Shown here piece after piece: positions 1 through 10,354 of a stretch of DNA of 64,000 nt. The notes below the pieces were generated by a model, which did no database searches, was not told the origin of the DNA, and saw only the letters and a list, made by a program, of their open reading frames with translations. The stretch comes from Marinobacter similis (lineage in GTDB: Bacteria > Pseudomonadota > Gammaproteobacteria > Pseudomonadales > Oleiphilaceae): the NCBI RefSeq assembly GCF_000830985.1, contig NZ_CP007151.1, positions 3,224,001-3,288,000 of the forward strand, read 5' to 3'. A program made the position numbers and the translations under genes. Positions within the stretch are counted from its first letter, which is position 1, and the number at the start of each line of letters is the position of its first letter.

Positions 1-32
1 TCGATTTATCAAAAAGTTAAACTAGAAATGGG

Positions 33-61
33 CCGAGAAATAATACACACCTCGGTTTTTG
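33..61 (+). terminator. Possible weak terminator
   Basis: A 5-bp stem (CCGAG/CTCGG) with a 13-nt loop is followed by five to six T. It could end a gene lying left of the window. The rest of 1-222 shows no convincing gene; it is the region downstream of the minus-strand regulator that ends at 223. Confidence 0.3.
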
Positions 62-222
62 TACATGCCTGTGTAAAGGAAACCGACGTTGCGCAGGGAG
101 TTGGCATTTGTACGTGCTGATGAGCGCCTAATAAGCGGCTAATCAGTAATGAAGGGATGTTTTAGTATGCTTTTGAGGTTGTTTATTTTTTGGACACTTG
201 GCGGCGGGGTTCGTCGGTAATT

Positions 223-2645
223 TTACAGCTCAAAATTCATCGCCACTTCCGGCGCCTGGATAAAGTGCCCCTGGAAGTTGCGAATGCCGCATTCCCAGAA
301 CCACGATAGCGCTTTGGAGTCTTCCACATGGGTTGCCACGATGGGCAGGCTGGAGCCGAAGATTCCGGTCAGCTGACGCAGTAAGTCTTCCAGCTCCGGC
401 GTCTGCTCGGCACTGGCGCCGTACTTTGCGGCCAGCTTTACAAAATCCACGGTGCCCAGCTCTTTCAGCAGGTCAACCGAGGCCGGGCCGGTTTCGATGT
501 GTTCGATGATCAGTCCGCATTCCATGTCCTGCAACACCTTCAGCACCTTCCTTGTGGTGCCAACATCTTTCATTACGGTGGGGCTTGAGAGCGCCAGGTA
601 GACCCGGCGTTTACCCTTGATGCGGGCGTTACGCATGCCGCTGCTGATGAACGGCACCATCTTCGCCACATCCGCCATCGGGGACGACAGTTTGATGGCC
701 ACGGAATGACTGGCGGCAGCTTTGCCCCCCAGTTTGGACAGCCCCTCCACCGCGTGTTCGATCACCCAGCGATCCAGGTCATGGAGGGTTCCGTGGCTGC
801 CTTCGGCCAGTTGAGTCAGGAACTGCCCGGGCAGGTATACGGCGTCGTCTTCATCCACCAGGCGCACCAGGGCCTCGAACAGGGTGTCCCCGGAATCCAT
901 GTTAACGATGGGCTGGTAATGCAGGCGGAAAGCACGGGCTTCGAGTAATTCCCGGATCCGTTCGTCCAGCTGGCTGTGATCGGACCGTTCCGGGGCCTGA
1001 TGCCACACTACGCAGCCGCCATCGGCCTGCATGGCCTCGCCACAAGCCTGTTCCACTTCGAGCAGGGCTTTGTCTTCGTTTATCGCTTCGTTCAGCGGCA
1101 GTACGCCCATGCTGAGCGTGACCGGCTTTGGCGGCTCGCCCAGGGTCCAGTTGGGGCTGTTCAGGCGCTGATGGAAGCCCGCCAAAAATGCCTCGGCATC
1201 TTCGGTTACCGTTGCATTCAGCTGGAACAAAAAGCTCCCTCCGCCCAATGCGCAGCCTGAGTCATTGGCACCCAATTGATTGGCGAAGTGGCTTTCCATG
1301 TGGGCCGTCAGAGAGGCTAGGGCGCGGGCACCATGTTGGGCGCGCAGGTACTCTTCCCGGTCAATTCCCACTTGCACCAGGTAACGGGACCGGTTGTCGG
1401 GAGCTGCCTCTACGTAGGCGAGTAGCGTCGCCAGTTCGGTCAGGAAGTAGTCGTGGTTCTGCAGGCTCCGGCTTTCTTTGCGTTGGCTCACCAGATTGAT
1501 GCGTGCCGTGAGCAGTTGAGCCTGCACCAGGTGATGATGCAGCGCGGTCAGAAAGCGCTGATTGTCCAGCGGTTTGGAAAAGAGCTGGTTGCCGATCATG
1601 CTCTGCTGCTCCAACTGTGCGGCTACTTGCTGGGAAGCGGACACAAACAGGATGGGGATGGTCATGTACCGGGCATCCTGACGGAGTACCTGGGCCAGCT
1701 CGAAACCCTGGACACCGGGCATTTCATGGTCGAGCACCAGGCGTCCGGCTGGAACTGCTCAATGCGCTCGAGAATCCGTACGGGCTGGGACAGGCCCTCT
1801 ACCTCATAGCCTTCATCGGTCAGCATGGTCTTGTAGTAGGCGAGCAAATCGGTGTCGTCGTCGACCCAGAGCACGCGCGGTTTTGAGGTGAGGGTGTGAT
1901 CCAGCAACTGGCCGATGCGGTTTTCCAGTACCCCAAGGTCGAGGGGTTTGGTCAGATAGGTATCGGCGCCGGCGCGCAGGGCCCGCATGCGCGCGACCAT
2001 GTCGCTCCTGGCGGACATCATGATCACCGGGGTGTTGGCATCTACCTGACATTTCAGGTGTTCCAGCCAGGCAATGCCTTCCAGTGCGCCCTGGGGAAAA
2101 CTGATGTCGAGCAAAATCAGGTGGTGAAGGTGGTCGTCAGTACGCCGGTTGTAAGCCTCGGGGGTCTCGAAGGTCTCGGCGGTGAAGCCGCGCTGTTCCA
2201 ACCAGGTTTTCAGGAACGCGGCCTGATTAAGATCATCTTCGATCACGGCAATGCGGTAGTGGTTTTTCGCAGCCGCCGGTGCCGCCTCAGGAGCTGTTTG
2301 CGACGGGGTAGTGTTAACCGCCTGATCCACGGCCCGCTCCAGTTTGCCGAGCGAAGCTTCGATTTGATTGCGTTCTGCCGGCGTGGCGTCGGATTTGCTC
2401 AGCAGTTGCTGCAACTGGTCTTCCAGCACCCGGGCGGCTTCGCTGATCTCCGGGAATTGGAAGGTGGCGCCGCTGCCCGCCAGCTTGTGGGCGCACTGCT
2501 CCATGAAGGTAAGGGCCTTGGCATCCCAGCTGACGTGCTGAAGTCGGCTCCAGGACGCCTGCAGCTCATCCAGGCGGCTGGGTAAACCGAGCACATACTT
2601 TTGCTTGAGCGCTTCGTATTTGTGTCCCAAGTCGACGCCTGCCAT
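223..2645 (-). CDS. Hpt-REC-REC-(degenerate GGDEF)-EAL response regulator, frame break at ~1741
   Basis: Multidomain signalling protein of about 807 aa once one base is restored. Order: Hpt (residues ~1-95, phosphosite in CAHKLAGS), receiver 1 (~130-245, acidic EDD and aspartate in LLDIS), receiver 2 (~257-375, DDD and LDHEMPG), a degenerate GGDEF-like region (LGGGSF where GGDEF belongs), and an EAL domain (EALVRL). The catalytic DDFGTG segment of the EAL is replaced by HIETGP, so it is probably a poor phosphodiesterase and may bind c-di-GMP instead. The frame breaks inside receiver 2: the upstream frame reads QPDAW, and the downstream frame resumes at VLDHEMPG. Restoring one C before TGG gives DALVLDHEMPG. 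Start ATG at 2645. It stands alone on its strand. Role inferred: phosphorelay input to c-di-GMP signalling. Confidence 0.8.
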
Positions 2646-2944
2646 TACCTAACCTCGTGTGCTGCGCATGGATGATGGACGTGCGTAAGGGGCGATGAAT
2701 GGAAATGTGTAATCGCGCGCCACTTCGAACGTGTGATACAGGTCTCAAATTTACAGGTTTACGGTATGGATCACGAGAGTCCGACTTAAAAAGTTCGCCG
2801 TAATCGTCTTCAAAAACTCTATCAAAGACAGTGCTTTCCCCTACACTGGCGTGATGGACACCGGCCAAGAACAGGGTATTCTTGCCCGCCAGGTAGGTGT
2901 CCCCGTGTTCCAGATTGTAGCAGTGGTATCAGGAGTCATTGGAT

Positions 2945-3499
2945 ATGGAAGATAATAAGAAGCCCAGGCAGCCCGCTCCAGTGCCGGGCGAGCGCCAGTT
3001 TGAATCTCTGCTGTGGGGATCGCGATTGCTGGTGATGCTGGCGGTTATTCCCAGTTTGCTGGGCGCGACGGTGCTGTTTCTGATTGGTACCGCCGACATC
3101 ATCAAGGTGGTGGCGGATACCTTTGTTTATTATCTGGCGGGTGGCACCCAGGACATCCATGACACGGTGGTGCCCAATATCATCATGGCGGTGGATATCT
3201 ACCTGATTGCCGTGGTGTTGCTGATTTTTGGCTCCGGCATCTACCGGCTGTTCGTGTCGCCCATCGACCAGGCCGAATCCCAGGCGCCGAATCACCCGTT
3301 CAATGTTCATTCCTTTGATCAGCTCAAGGATAAGATCGCCCGGGTGGTCATTCTGGCCGTGATCATCGAATTCTTTCGCGCGGTCGTCGACATCCGGTTT
3401 CAGACACCACTGGAGGCTATATACCTTGCCGTGTCGGTACTGGCGCTGGCGGCTAGTCTGTACCTGATGAGTCATGCCCATCGGACCAATGACCACTGA
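2945..3499 (+). CDS. YqhA/UPF0114 family inner-membrane protein
   Basis: A protein of about 184 aa with four hydrophobic segments (around LLVMLAVIPSLLGATVLF, MAVDIYLIAVVLLIF, VVILAVIIEFF and the C-terminal ALAASLYLM). The pattern is typical of the UPF0114/YqhA family, whose biochemical role is unknown. I chose ATG 2945 over the upstream TTG 2939 because the AGGAG at 2931-2935 is then nine bases away rather than three. It is followed after 41 bases by the CaCA antiporter on the same strand, so the two may be co-transcribed. The roughly 300 bases upstream (2646-2944) hold the divergent promoter region with the Hpt-REC-EAL gene; nothing else was recognised there. Confidence 0.8.
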   Translation: MEDNKKPRQPAPVPGERQFESLLWGSRLLVMLAVIPSLLGATVLFLIGTADIIKVVADTFVYYLAGGTQDIHDTVVPNIIMAVDIYLIAVVLLIFGSGIYRLFVSPIDQAESQAPNHPFNVHSFDQLKDKIARVVILAVIIEFFRAVVDIRFQTPLEAIYLAVSVLALAASLYLMSHAHRTNDH

Positions 3500-3540
3500 A
3501 TGGCGATGACTTCTGGCAACAAACCAGCACTGAGGTTGGT

Positions 3541-4629
3541 ATGGCGTTAATTCTGTTTATAAGCGGACTGGTTTTCCTCGTTGTCGGCGCGGAGCTATTG
3601 GTGCGGGGTGCGTCTCGCCTGGCGGCCGTGTTGGGTATTTCACCGATCGTGATCGGCTTGACCGTGGTGGCCTTTGGCACCAGTGCACCGGAACTGGCGG
3701 TCAGTATTAAATCGGCCTGGGCGGATCAGGCCGGGATTGCGGTCGGCAACGTGGTCGGCAGCAACATTTTCAACGTGCTGTTCATTCTTGGCGTTACTGC
3801 ACTGATTGTCCCGCTTACCGTCTCTCAGCGGCTGGTGCGCCTGGATGTTCCGATCATGGTCGCACTGTCGATTGTGGTGCTGTTGTTCGCGCTTGATGGA
3901 CGCATCAGCCAAATCGATGGCGGTTTGCTGGTGATAGCCCTGGTGGTCTACGTCGGTTACGCCATTTACCAGAGCCGTCGGGAAAGTGCCGAGGTAAGGG
4001 ATGAATACGCTGCCGAGTTCCCGGACCAAAGTGCGGTGTCGCCGAGCTGGCTAAGTAATGTTGCGTTGGTGATTGGCGGGCTGGTCCTGCTAGTGCTGGG
4101 CGCGGGCTGGTTGGTGGATGGCGCCATCACCTTTGCCCGTCATCTGGGCATCAGCGAGCTGGTGATCGGACTGACCGTGGTGGCGGCCGGTACCTCATTG
4201 CCGGAAGTGGTCACCTCGATCATGGCGGCGCTCCGCGGCGAGCGTGACATCGCCGTTGGCAATGTCGTGGGCAGTAATCTGTTCAACATCATGGGCGTGC
4301 TCGGTATTTCCGGGTTGATCGCACCCCACGGTATTGAGATTTCCGCCGCCGCACTGCACTTCGACATACCGGTGATGATTGCCGTGGCGTTTGCCTGCCT
4401 GCCCATTCTGTTCACGGGCGGTGTGGTCAGCCGGTGGGAAGCGGTGCTGCTGCTGGGCTACTACGTCGCCTATACGCTGTACCTGGTGCTGGCCGCCAGT
4501 CAGCATGATTCCCTGGCCCCGTTCAGCAATGTCATGCTCTATTTCGTGATTCCGCTGACCGCCATTACCCTCGTCACCATCGCCGTGCGCGAGATGCGCA
4601 GTAACGGCCGTCGCGGGCCGGCGGGTTAG
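3541..4629 (+). CDS. Calcium/sodium antiporter, CaCA family (YrbG-like)
   Basis: A 362-aa inner-membrane exchanger with the two inverted alpha repeats of the CaCA superfamily. Repeat 1 holds GTSAPELAVS followed by GNVVGSNIFNVL; repeat 2 holds GTSLPEVVTS followed by GNVVGSNLFNIM. The conserved acidic and Asn residues expected to bind Ca2+/Na+ are present in both. About ten hydrophobic segments are visible and length matches the family. Predicted role: Na+- or H+-driven Ca2+ extrusion, reasonable for a marine cell. The next gene is convergent and ends only nine bases downstream. Confidence 0.88.
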   Translation: MALILFISGLVFLVVGAELLVRGASRLAAVLGISPIVIGLTVVAFGTSAPELAVSIKSAWADQAGIAVGNVVGSNIFNVLFILGVTALIVPLTVSQRLVRLDVPIMVALSIVVLLFALDGRISQIDGGLLVIALVVYVGYAIYQSRRESAEVRDEYAAEFPDQSAVSPSWLSNVALVIGGLVLLVLGAGWLVDGAITFARHLGISELVIGLTVVAAGTSLPEVVTSIMAALRGERDIAVGNVVGSNLFNIMGVLGISGLIAPHGIEISAAALHFDIPVMIAVAFACLPILFTGGVVSRWEAVLLLGYYVAYTLYLVLAASQHDSLAPFSNVMLYFVIPLTAITLVTIAVREMRSNGRRGPAG

Positions 4630-4638
4630 CAAAACAGG

Positions 4639-6740
4639 TCAGGCCGCCTGTATCGCCACTTGCGTGCCGTTGAAGGCGGCATTGCCCGTGAGGGCGTCGA
4701 TGCGCTGGGCATCAGTGACGTCGTTGATGCTGACCCCCGGCTGGGATTCGGCAACGGTCATTCCGGTGTCGGCCCGGTTGTGGCCCCACCCTTGGGGAAT
4801 GCTGACCACGCCTTCAAACATGTCGTCGTTGATTTCTACCGGCAGTTGAATGCTGCCGGTGGGCGACGCCACCTGCGCCAGCTGTCCGTCATCCAGGCTC
4901 AACCTGGCAGCATCGGCGGAATTCATCTGCACTGTGCACGGGTTTTTGCCTTTCACCAGGCGATGAGAATTCTGGGTCCAGGTGTTGTGGCTGCGTGGCA
5001 GGCGGCGACTGATCATGGCGAACGGGTAGTCCGGATTCCGGGCCTGGTCCAGCAGTCCGGAGGCGTTCAGCGTTTCAGGTCGTCCAGGTACAGCTGGGGT
5101 GCGATGTGGATAAGTCCGTCCTCAGTCTGCAGTCTTTGTTGCAGGCAGGGCTGCAGAGCCCCCAGGTCAACGCCGTGTGGGTTGGCCTTCAGCATGGCCA
5201 GGCTCATGCCCTGTTCACCGTAGGCGCCGTGTTTCAGGCCGCCGTCCAGCATCATCTCCGGGGTTACGCCGTCGTCCTCGCGCCCGGTCAGGTGCAGGGA
5301 CAGATCCCGCAGAATCTCCCAATCGTGTTTCTGGTCCGGTGTCTTCTCGAACATCGGCTCAGAGAACTTGGCGGTGTTGCGCACGGCAAAGGAATTGAAG
5401 AACACATCGAAATGGCGCACTTCCAGGCCGGTGGTCGCCGGCAGGATGATGTCCGCGTGGCGGGTGGTCTCGTTCAGGTAGATGTCCACTGACACCATGA
5501 AATCGAGGCTGTCGAAGGCCTGCTCCAGGCGGGCGCCGCCGGGGCTGGACAGCACCGGGTTGCCGGCGATGGTAATCATGGCCCGAATCTGACCCTCGCC
5601 TGGGGTGAGAATCTCGTCGGCCAGGGTCGCTACCGGGAACTCGCTGTTGAAGTAGGGCAGTTTCCGCACCCGCGACTGGTAGCGGCCGTAAGAGCTGGGT
5701 TTGCCTTTCTTGTCGCGCACCAGATCAAACGCGGGCTGGGGGAACATGGCGCCGCCGCGACGATCAAAATTTCCAGTGAGCAGGTTCAGCACGTTGTTCA
5801 GCCACTGGCACAAGCCGCCGAACGACTGAGTAGAGGCGCCCATGCGGCTGTAGCAGACCGCACTTTTGGCAGCGGCCATGTCCCGCGCCAGGTTGCGGAT
5901 GGTGGTGGCGTCGATGCCACAGGCCTCGGCGACTGCTTCGGGGGAATAGGGTTTTACCGCCTCGGCCAGCTGGTCCAGGCCGTCAATGATGGATTCCAGA
6001 TGGCCCAGATCCACCCGTTGTTCTTCAAATAGGGTGTGCACCAGGGCCAGCATCAGCAGGGCGTCAGTTTCCGGCCGGATGAACAGGTGCTGGTCGGCTT
6101 TTTTCGCGGTTTCGGTGCGGCGCGGATCAACCACCACCACGTTGCCGCCCCGGTCCTGGATGGCTTTCAGGCGCTTGCCCACGCCCGGGGCGGTCATCAG
6201 GCTGCCGTTGGAGACAATCGGGTTGGCACCGATGATCAGCATGAAATCGGTGTGGTCGATGTCCGGAATCGGGATCAGCATGCCGGCGCCGAGCATATAG
6301 TTGGAGGCCACGTGGTGCGGCAATTGGTCGGCAGAAGCGGAGCTGTAACGGTTGTTGGTGCCCAGTGCCTTGAAAAAGCGCGGCAGCATGATGGCGTTGC
6401 CAAAGTTGTGGGCGTTGGGGTTACCCAGATAGACCCCGACCGCATCCTGGCCGTGCTCGGCCTGGAGGCCGCGGAAGCGGGTGGCGATTTCGTCGTAGGC
6501 CTGCTCCCAGCTGATCTCCTGCCAGCCATCGTTGGTGCGCTTGAGCGGTGTTTTCAGCCGGTCCTTGTCGTTGTAAAAATCCTGCAGCGCCACGGCCTTG
6601 GGGCAGATATGGCCCCGGCTGAAAGGATCTTCCTGATCGCCCTTGATCGACAGGATGTTGCCGTCCTGATGCTTTATTTCGAGGCCGCACATGGCTTCGC
6701 AAATGTTGCAGGTTCGATAATGGGTCTGGAGGTCGCTCAT
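4639..6740 (-). CDS. Molybdopterin oxidoreductase (DMSO-reductase family), frame break at ~5069
   Basis: About 700 aa when one base is restored. The N-terminus carries a [4Fe-4S] binding motif (CNICEAMCG, then HICPKA), followed by the molybdopterin domains (IIGANPIVSNGSL, VVVDPRRTETA, SADQLPHH, ETTRHADIILPATT) and the C-terminal dinucleotide-binding barrel (SRRLPRSHNTW, WGHNRADTGM). It resembles the cytoplasmic assimilatory or formate-dehydrogenase-like enzymes; the substrate cannot be told. No signal peptide or Tat motif is seen. The first frame stops at 5067 after DDLKR; the next frame continues LNASGLLDQARNPDYPF, so one missing base (CGC[C]TGAAC) explains the break. Start ATG at 6740. No dedicated electron-transfer subunit adjoins it. 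Confidence 0.85.
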
Positions 6741-6867
6741 AGGTCAGGGCTCGGTCACGGTGTTGTTGTTGGGTAACCTGAGTGTGGCACAAGCCCTGGC
6801 AAAAGCAGACGGCCAGAAATGACACAAAGTTGGTCATTTCCGCCATAAGCCGTAAAGAGGAACTGAC

Positions 6868-6981
6868 ATGGCCACGCAAACGTCTTCCACCGCCGAACAC
6901 GGGAAACGGTCCCAAAAGGCGTGTAAACGCTGGTCGCAATGGGTCACAAAAAGCAGTCCGACTGGAGGCTACGAAGGATGA
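6868..6981 (+). pseudogene. 37-aa ORF, possible internally deleted DUF3175 remnant
   Basis: ATG at 6868 is preceded by GAGG with good spacing. The peptide begins MATQTSSTAEHGKR and contains KRWSQWVTKSS, which resembles the N-terminus of DUF3175 proteins as I recall them. In another frame, right after this block, the DNA reads LEATKDELRALYHR, which resembles the C-terminus of the same family. The middle of the domain (about 60 residues) is absent. I infer a remnant with an internal deletion and a frame change, overlapping the 3' end of the convergent glycosylase gene by 13 bases. It could instead be a chance small ORF. Confidence 0.4.
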
Positions 6982-7637
6982 GCTGCGGGCGCTGTACCAC
7001 CGGCATAGTTACCACGGGCGGCCAGGTAATGCACCCAGAGCAGTCGAGCGGCCACCGCCCGCCAGGGTGACCAGGGTTCGGACAATTGTTGTTGCTGATC
7101 ACGAGTGGGCAGCGTCTCGAGGCCTTTGACGTCCTGCATGGCCGCAGCCAGTGCCAGATCACCCTGAGGCCAGACATCCGGCCGGCGCAGTGCCATCAGG
7201 TAGTAGACATCAACGCTCCAGGGCCCGAGGCCAGGTACCGCCAGCAGGGCCTTGCGTCCCTCCGGTTCGGACCACTGAGTCAGTTGCTCCAGCGGCAACT
7301 CGCCCTCGTTCACCCGGCGCGCCAGCTCATGACAATATCGGGCTTTCTGCCGGGTCAGTCCCTGGGCTTTGAGGCCAGACTCGCCGGCATGCAGCACAGT
7401 CGCAGGTGCCACCCCGCCCAGCGCCTGCTCAAGGCGTTCAAACAGGGTCTTCGCTGCTTTAAGCGAGACCTGTTGTTCCAGGATGATCTGTACCAGGGTG
7501 GCGAAGCCGGGCTCCCTGGGCCACAGGGGCGGAGTGCCAAAGCGGGCCAACAGCGGGGCCAGATCGGGGTCCATCGCGGCCAGAGCTTCGGCGCCCTGGC
7601 GCAGCCGGTCTTCGGTGAGCGGTGCGTCAGAGTTCAA
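6969..7637 (-). CDS. DNA-3-methyladenine glycosylase (HhH-GPD, AlkA-like)
   Basis: A 222-aa base-excision repair glycosylase of the HhH-GPD superfamily. It has the helix-hairpin-helix signature (LLAVPGLGPWSVDVYYLMAL) followed by the catalytic-type aspartate region (PDVWPQGDLAL), plus the upstream FATLVQIILEQQVSLKAA helix typical of AlkA/Mag enzymes. It removes alkylated purines from DNA. The last ~14 residues (NYAGGTAPAAHPS) look non-homologous and run over the putative DUF3175 remnant, so the native C-terminus may have been altered. The start at 7637 overlaps the end of the upstream DUF2855 gene by 11 bases, which suggests translational coupling. Confidence 0.85.
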   Translation of the reverse strand: MNSDAPLTEDRLRQGAEALAAMDPDLAPLLARFGTPPLWPREPGFATLVQIILEQQVSLKAAKTLFERLEQALGGVAPATVLHAGESGLKAQGLTRQKARYCHELARRVNEGELPLEQLTQWSEPEGRKALLAVPGLGPWSVDVYYLMALRRPDVWPQGDLALAAAMQDVKGLETLPTRDQQQQLSEPWSPWRAVAARLLWVHYLAARGNYAGGTAPAAHPS

Positions 7638-8721
7638 AAATCAGGCCCTCATCGGCGGGAACCCGTCCTTCACACACCTCCGGGTACACCTTGGCCAGAT
7701 CGTGCAGCCCCGACACCTTTCTAAGCGTCAGCCACTGCCGGCTCTGGACTGCTGTATTCCTAATAAACGCTGAAGTCTTGCGGGTGAATTCGTCCGGACC
7801 CCAGTCCTTCATCCGCTTCTGAATGTGGCTGGGGGCGAAAAAGAACTCACTGCGGTCCCGGTTCACACCCGCACCTGGCTGGGTTTCGTTCCAGTGGGTT
7901 AGGCCAACGTTGATGCAGTGCACCATATTTTCGCCCAGATGTTGGTGCAGCTGCCCAAGGATTTCGCCGCTACCGGACATATCCACCACTACGGTGGGCT
8001 TGGTGGCGTCGATCTCGGTCAGCGCCGGGTAACTGAGGCTCTGATCGTACAGGCCCAGATCGCGCACCAACTCCAGGTTGTGCTCGGAGGTGAGGGCTAA
8101 AACCGGCGGTGCCGAATCGTCAGCCTGCAGGGCGTAGGCCAGGCCGATGCTGGTCTTGCTGGAGGCGCTTAGCAGCACTACCTGGCTGGCGCCATACCAG
8201 TCATTGACTTGCAGTTGGTCCCAGAGACAGTACGAGGTGATGTACAGCGGCCACAGCAGCATGCGTTCGTCGTCGCTGGCGCGATCATAGCCGGGCTCCG
8301 CGCCCACTCGGGTGTAACTGTTGTAGGCAATGGGCAGCTTGGCGCGATGAGGAGCGCCGTCCAGCAGGCGTTGATCGGTGATGCCCGCCGGTGTGATGGC
8401 CAGGTAGCTCGCGGTTGGGAAGTAGCCAAACAGCCGGTCACCGACCGGCACCTCTTCGACGTTCGAGGCGACCACCTCGGCAAAGCCCCACACCGGAATA
8501 ATGCCCCATTCGTCGTCCGGGTCCTCGGAGGGCGGAAAGAACTGCCAATACCCGAGCTGGTCACCGGCCGCGGCGTAAGTAATGTTGTTGGCGGTGAACG
8601 AGAATCGGTCGATTTTGACCACGATCTCGCCATCGCCGGGGCTTGGCATATCTTCGGTCGCGGGGCTGGTGATCAGCCGGTGTTTGGAAAAGTGGTTCCT
8701 TAATACCTGGAACTCGGCCAT
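7627..8721 (-). CDS. DUF2855 family protein
   Basis: A 364-aa soluble protein matching the DUF2855 family. The N-terminal half resembles the GroES-like fold of medium-chain dehydrogenases (GEIVVKIDRFSFTANNITYA, then a Gly/Pro-rich VPVGDRLFGYFP stretch). The C-terminal half has a Rossmann-like region (VVLLSASSKTSIGLAYAL, VVVDMSGSGEIL). Zinc ligands are not evident. The enzymatic reaction is unknown; an NAD(P)-dependent oxidoreductase is plausible from the fold but not shown. ATG at 8721 is preceded by an AGGAG-like site. It overlaps the glycosylase gene and forms a two-gene unit with it. Confidence 0.75.
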   Translation of the reverse strand: MAEFQVLRNHFSKHRLITSPATEDMPSPGDGEIVVKIDRFSFTANNITYAAAGDQLGYWQFFPPSEDPDDEWGIIPVWGFAEVVASNVEEVPVGDRLFGYFPTASYLAITPAGITDQRLLDGAPHRAKLPIAYNSYTRVGAEPGYDRASDDERMLLWPLYITSYCLWDQLQVNDWYGASQVVLLSASSKTSIGLAYALQADDSAPPVLALTSEHNLELVRDLGLYDQSLSYPALTEIDATKPTVVVDMSGSGEILGQLHQHLGENMVHCINVGLTHWNETQPGAGVNRDRSEFFFAPSHIQKRMKDWGPDEFTRKTSAFIRNTAVQSRQWLTLRKVSGLHDLAKVYPEVCEGRVPADEGLIFEL

Positions 8722-8787
8722 CTCGACTCTCCTTTCTGCGGTCTTACCTAACCCCTATGACTGGCGAAACCGTTTAATCCGCCGCGT

Positions 8788-8964
8788 TTACTTCCAGTCG
8801 TCGTCGGCTTTTTCCTGAGCTTCAAGCTCGGCTTTGCGCTTGCGGATCTTGGCCATTTTTTCGTCAGAGATTTTCATGCTGTGGGCTGAATCACGCAGGA
8901 TCATGAGGCCGCCGACAATCAGGGCCAGGGCAACGATAACAAATACCCATCCAATGACTGGCAT
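8788..8964 (-). CDS. Small DUF2897-like membrane-anchored peptide
   Basis: A 58-aa ORF starting MPVIGWVFVIVALAL, with one N-terminal transmembrane helix (~residues 3-21) and a charged, Lys/Glu-rich cytoplasmic tail ending ADDDWK. AAGGAGAG lies just upstream on the minus strand at a good distance. The layout matches the DUF2897 family of small gammaproteobacterial inner-membrane proteins of unknown role. The 256 bases between it and the + strand diguanylate cyclase serve as a divergent upstream region; nothing else was recognised there. Confidence 0.7.
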   Translation of the reverse strand: MPVIGWVFVIVALALIVGGLMILRDSAHSMKISDEKMAKIRKRKAELEAQEKADDDWK

Positions 8965-9220
8965 ATGCGGGACTCTCCTTGGAGCTTGTCCGTGGGGTGA
9001 GTCTTAATAGTGAACCAGAGCGCCAAGGTTCGGCAACCAATGCATGAGGCTGGCTTTTGTATCAGGTTTGGAAATGTTAGGAGTGTTAATAATTGTCAAG
9101 TTTTATCGCTAAGGCCAGGTTTGAAAAGCGGGAATGCTACAATGAGGCTAATCCCTATTCTCGCTTACCTGCTGAATTGAGAGTCTTGACCGCAAGGCTC
9201 GTTAACGGAACTGACAGCCT

Positions 9221-10354
9221 ATGCCGAATTTTTCGGTGCATCGCGTGAAACCATCTCTGAGCGATCTCGTCCGGCTCCGGCTGTTTATCCTGACCGGTGG
9301 CGTGCTGATTGCCCTGTTCATGATTGGTGATCTAGAGTTGCTGCCGGCTGAGTTGGAGCGTAGTTATCTCGGCAATCGGCTGTTTGCGCAGCTCCCGATT
9401 ATCTTTGCGCTGCTGGCGTTCAGCTTCCATCCCCTGTTTCTGCGGTTCAAGCAACCTGCAGTTCTAGTCGCCACAGTGGCCCTGACTTACGCCAACTACT
9501 TCCTCATCTACCGTTGCTGGCAATTGGCGGGCTTCAGTTTTCCCTACGAAGGTACCTTGCTATACGCATTCTTTGGCTTCTTCGTAATGGGCATGAATTT
9601 TGGCTATGCATTGGCGCTTATGTTGCTGAGTTCGCTCGGTTTCCTGGCGCTGATGCTGGTTCATCCGGTGTACGGCGATCGCACGATGATCAATGCCGGC
9701 TTTGTGCTGGCGTCCTTGTTTATTGGCGTTATTGGGCGGCACCGGCTGGATCACTTACTGGGTCAGCTCCAGGATGCAAATCGCAAGCTGGTGCGTCTCA
9801 GCACCACCGACGCCCTGACCGCTCTGTTCAATCGGCGGGCGTTGATGACCGAATCTGAAAAACTGTTCTCCCTGCTACAGCGGTCCGGCCAGACGGTAGC
9901 CGTGTTCATGCTGGATCTTGACTTCTTCAAGCAGTTCAACGATCACTATGGCCATCAGGAAGGGGACAAGGCGATTCGGATCCAGGCCGATATCATGCGG
10001 GAAGTGTTTCGGCGTCAGACCGATGTGCTTGGACGCTACGGTGGTGAGGAGTTTCTGGTGGTTGCGCCCGGGCTCAGTGCTGCGGAATGCCAGGTCAAGG
10101 CTAGGGAAGTGCTGCAAGCCTGGCAGCAGCGAGCTGTACCCAATGCAGGTAGCCCCGATCACCGGTTGTTGAGCTGTTCGATTGGTATCTGCCACGGCTC
10201 TGCGGTGAACCTTTCATCGCTGCACGAGGCCATTCAGTTGGCGGATGAGGCTCTTTACCAGGCCAAGAACAATGGCCGGGCCACCTACGCGGTCGCTGCA
10301 TCCGCCGTCTCGGCTGCGGCTGCGCCGATTGGCACCGAGGAGCAGCGGTTATGA
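9221..10354 (+). CDS. Membrane-bound diguanylate cyclase (GGDEF)
   Basis: A 377-aa protein with five or six N-terminal transmembrane helices (residues ~20-175) and a C-terminal GGDEF domain (~195-355). The active-site motif is intact (RYGGEEF). An RxxD inhibitory I-site (RQTD) lies five residues before it, so both synthesis of c-di-GMP and product feedback are expected. Metal-binding FMLDLDFFKQFND and the YQAKNNGR motif are also present. The sensor half is a plain hydrophobic module without a recognised name. It overlaps the next small gene by four bases (ATGA), so the two are translated as a unit. Confidence 0.88.
   Translation: MPNFSVHRVKPSLSDLVRLRLFILTGGVLIALFMIGDLELLPAELERSYLGNRLFAQLPIIFALLAFSFHPLFLRFKQPAVLVATVALTYANYFLIYRCWQLAGFSFPYEGTLLYAFFGFFVMGMNFGYALALMLLSSLGFLALMLVHPVYGDRTMINAGFVLASLFIGVIGRHRLDHLLGQLQDANRKLVRLSTTDALTALFNRRALMTESEKLFSLLQRSGQTVAVFMLDLDFFKQFNDHYGHQEGDKAIRIQADIMREVFRRQTDVLGRYGGEEFLVVAPGLSAAECQVKAREVLQAWQQRAVPNAGSPDHRLLSCSIGICHGSAVNLSSLHEAIQLADEALYQAKNNGRATYAVAASAVSAAAAPIGTEEQRL

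Noticed and set aside
2566..2868. 100-aa minus-strand ORF before the Hpt-REC gene
   Set aside because: It overlaps the start of the regulator, has no Shine-Dalgarno sequence and its composition looks non-coding.
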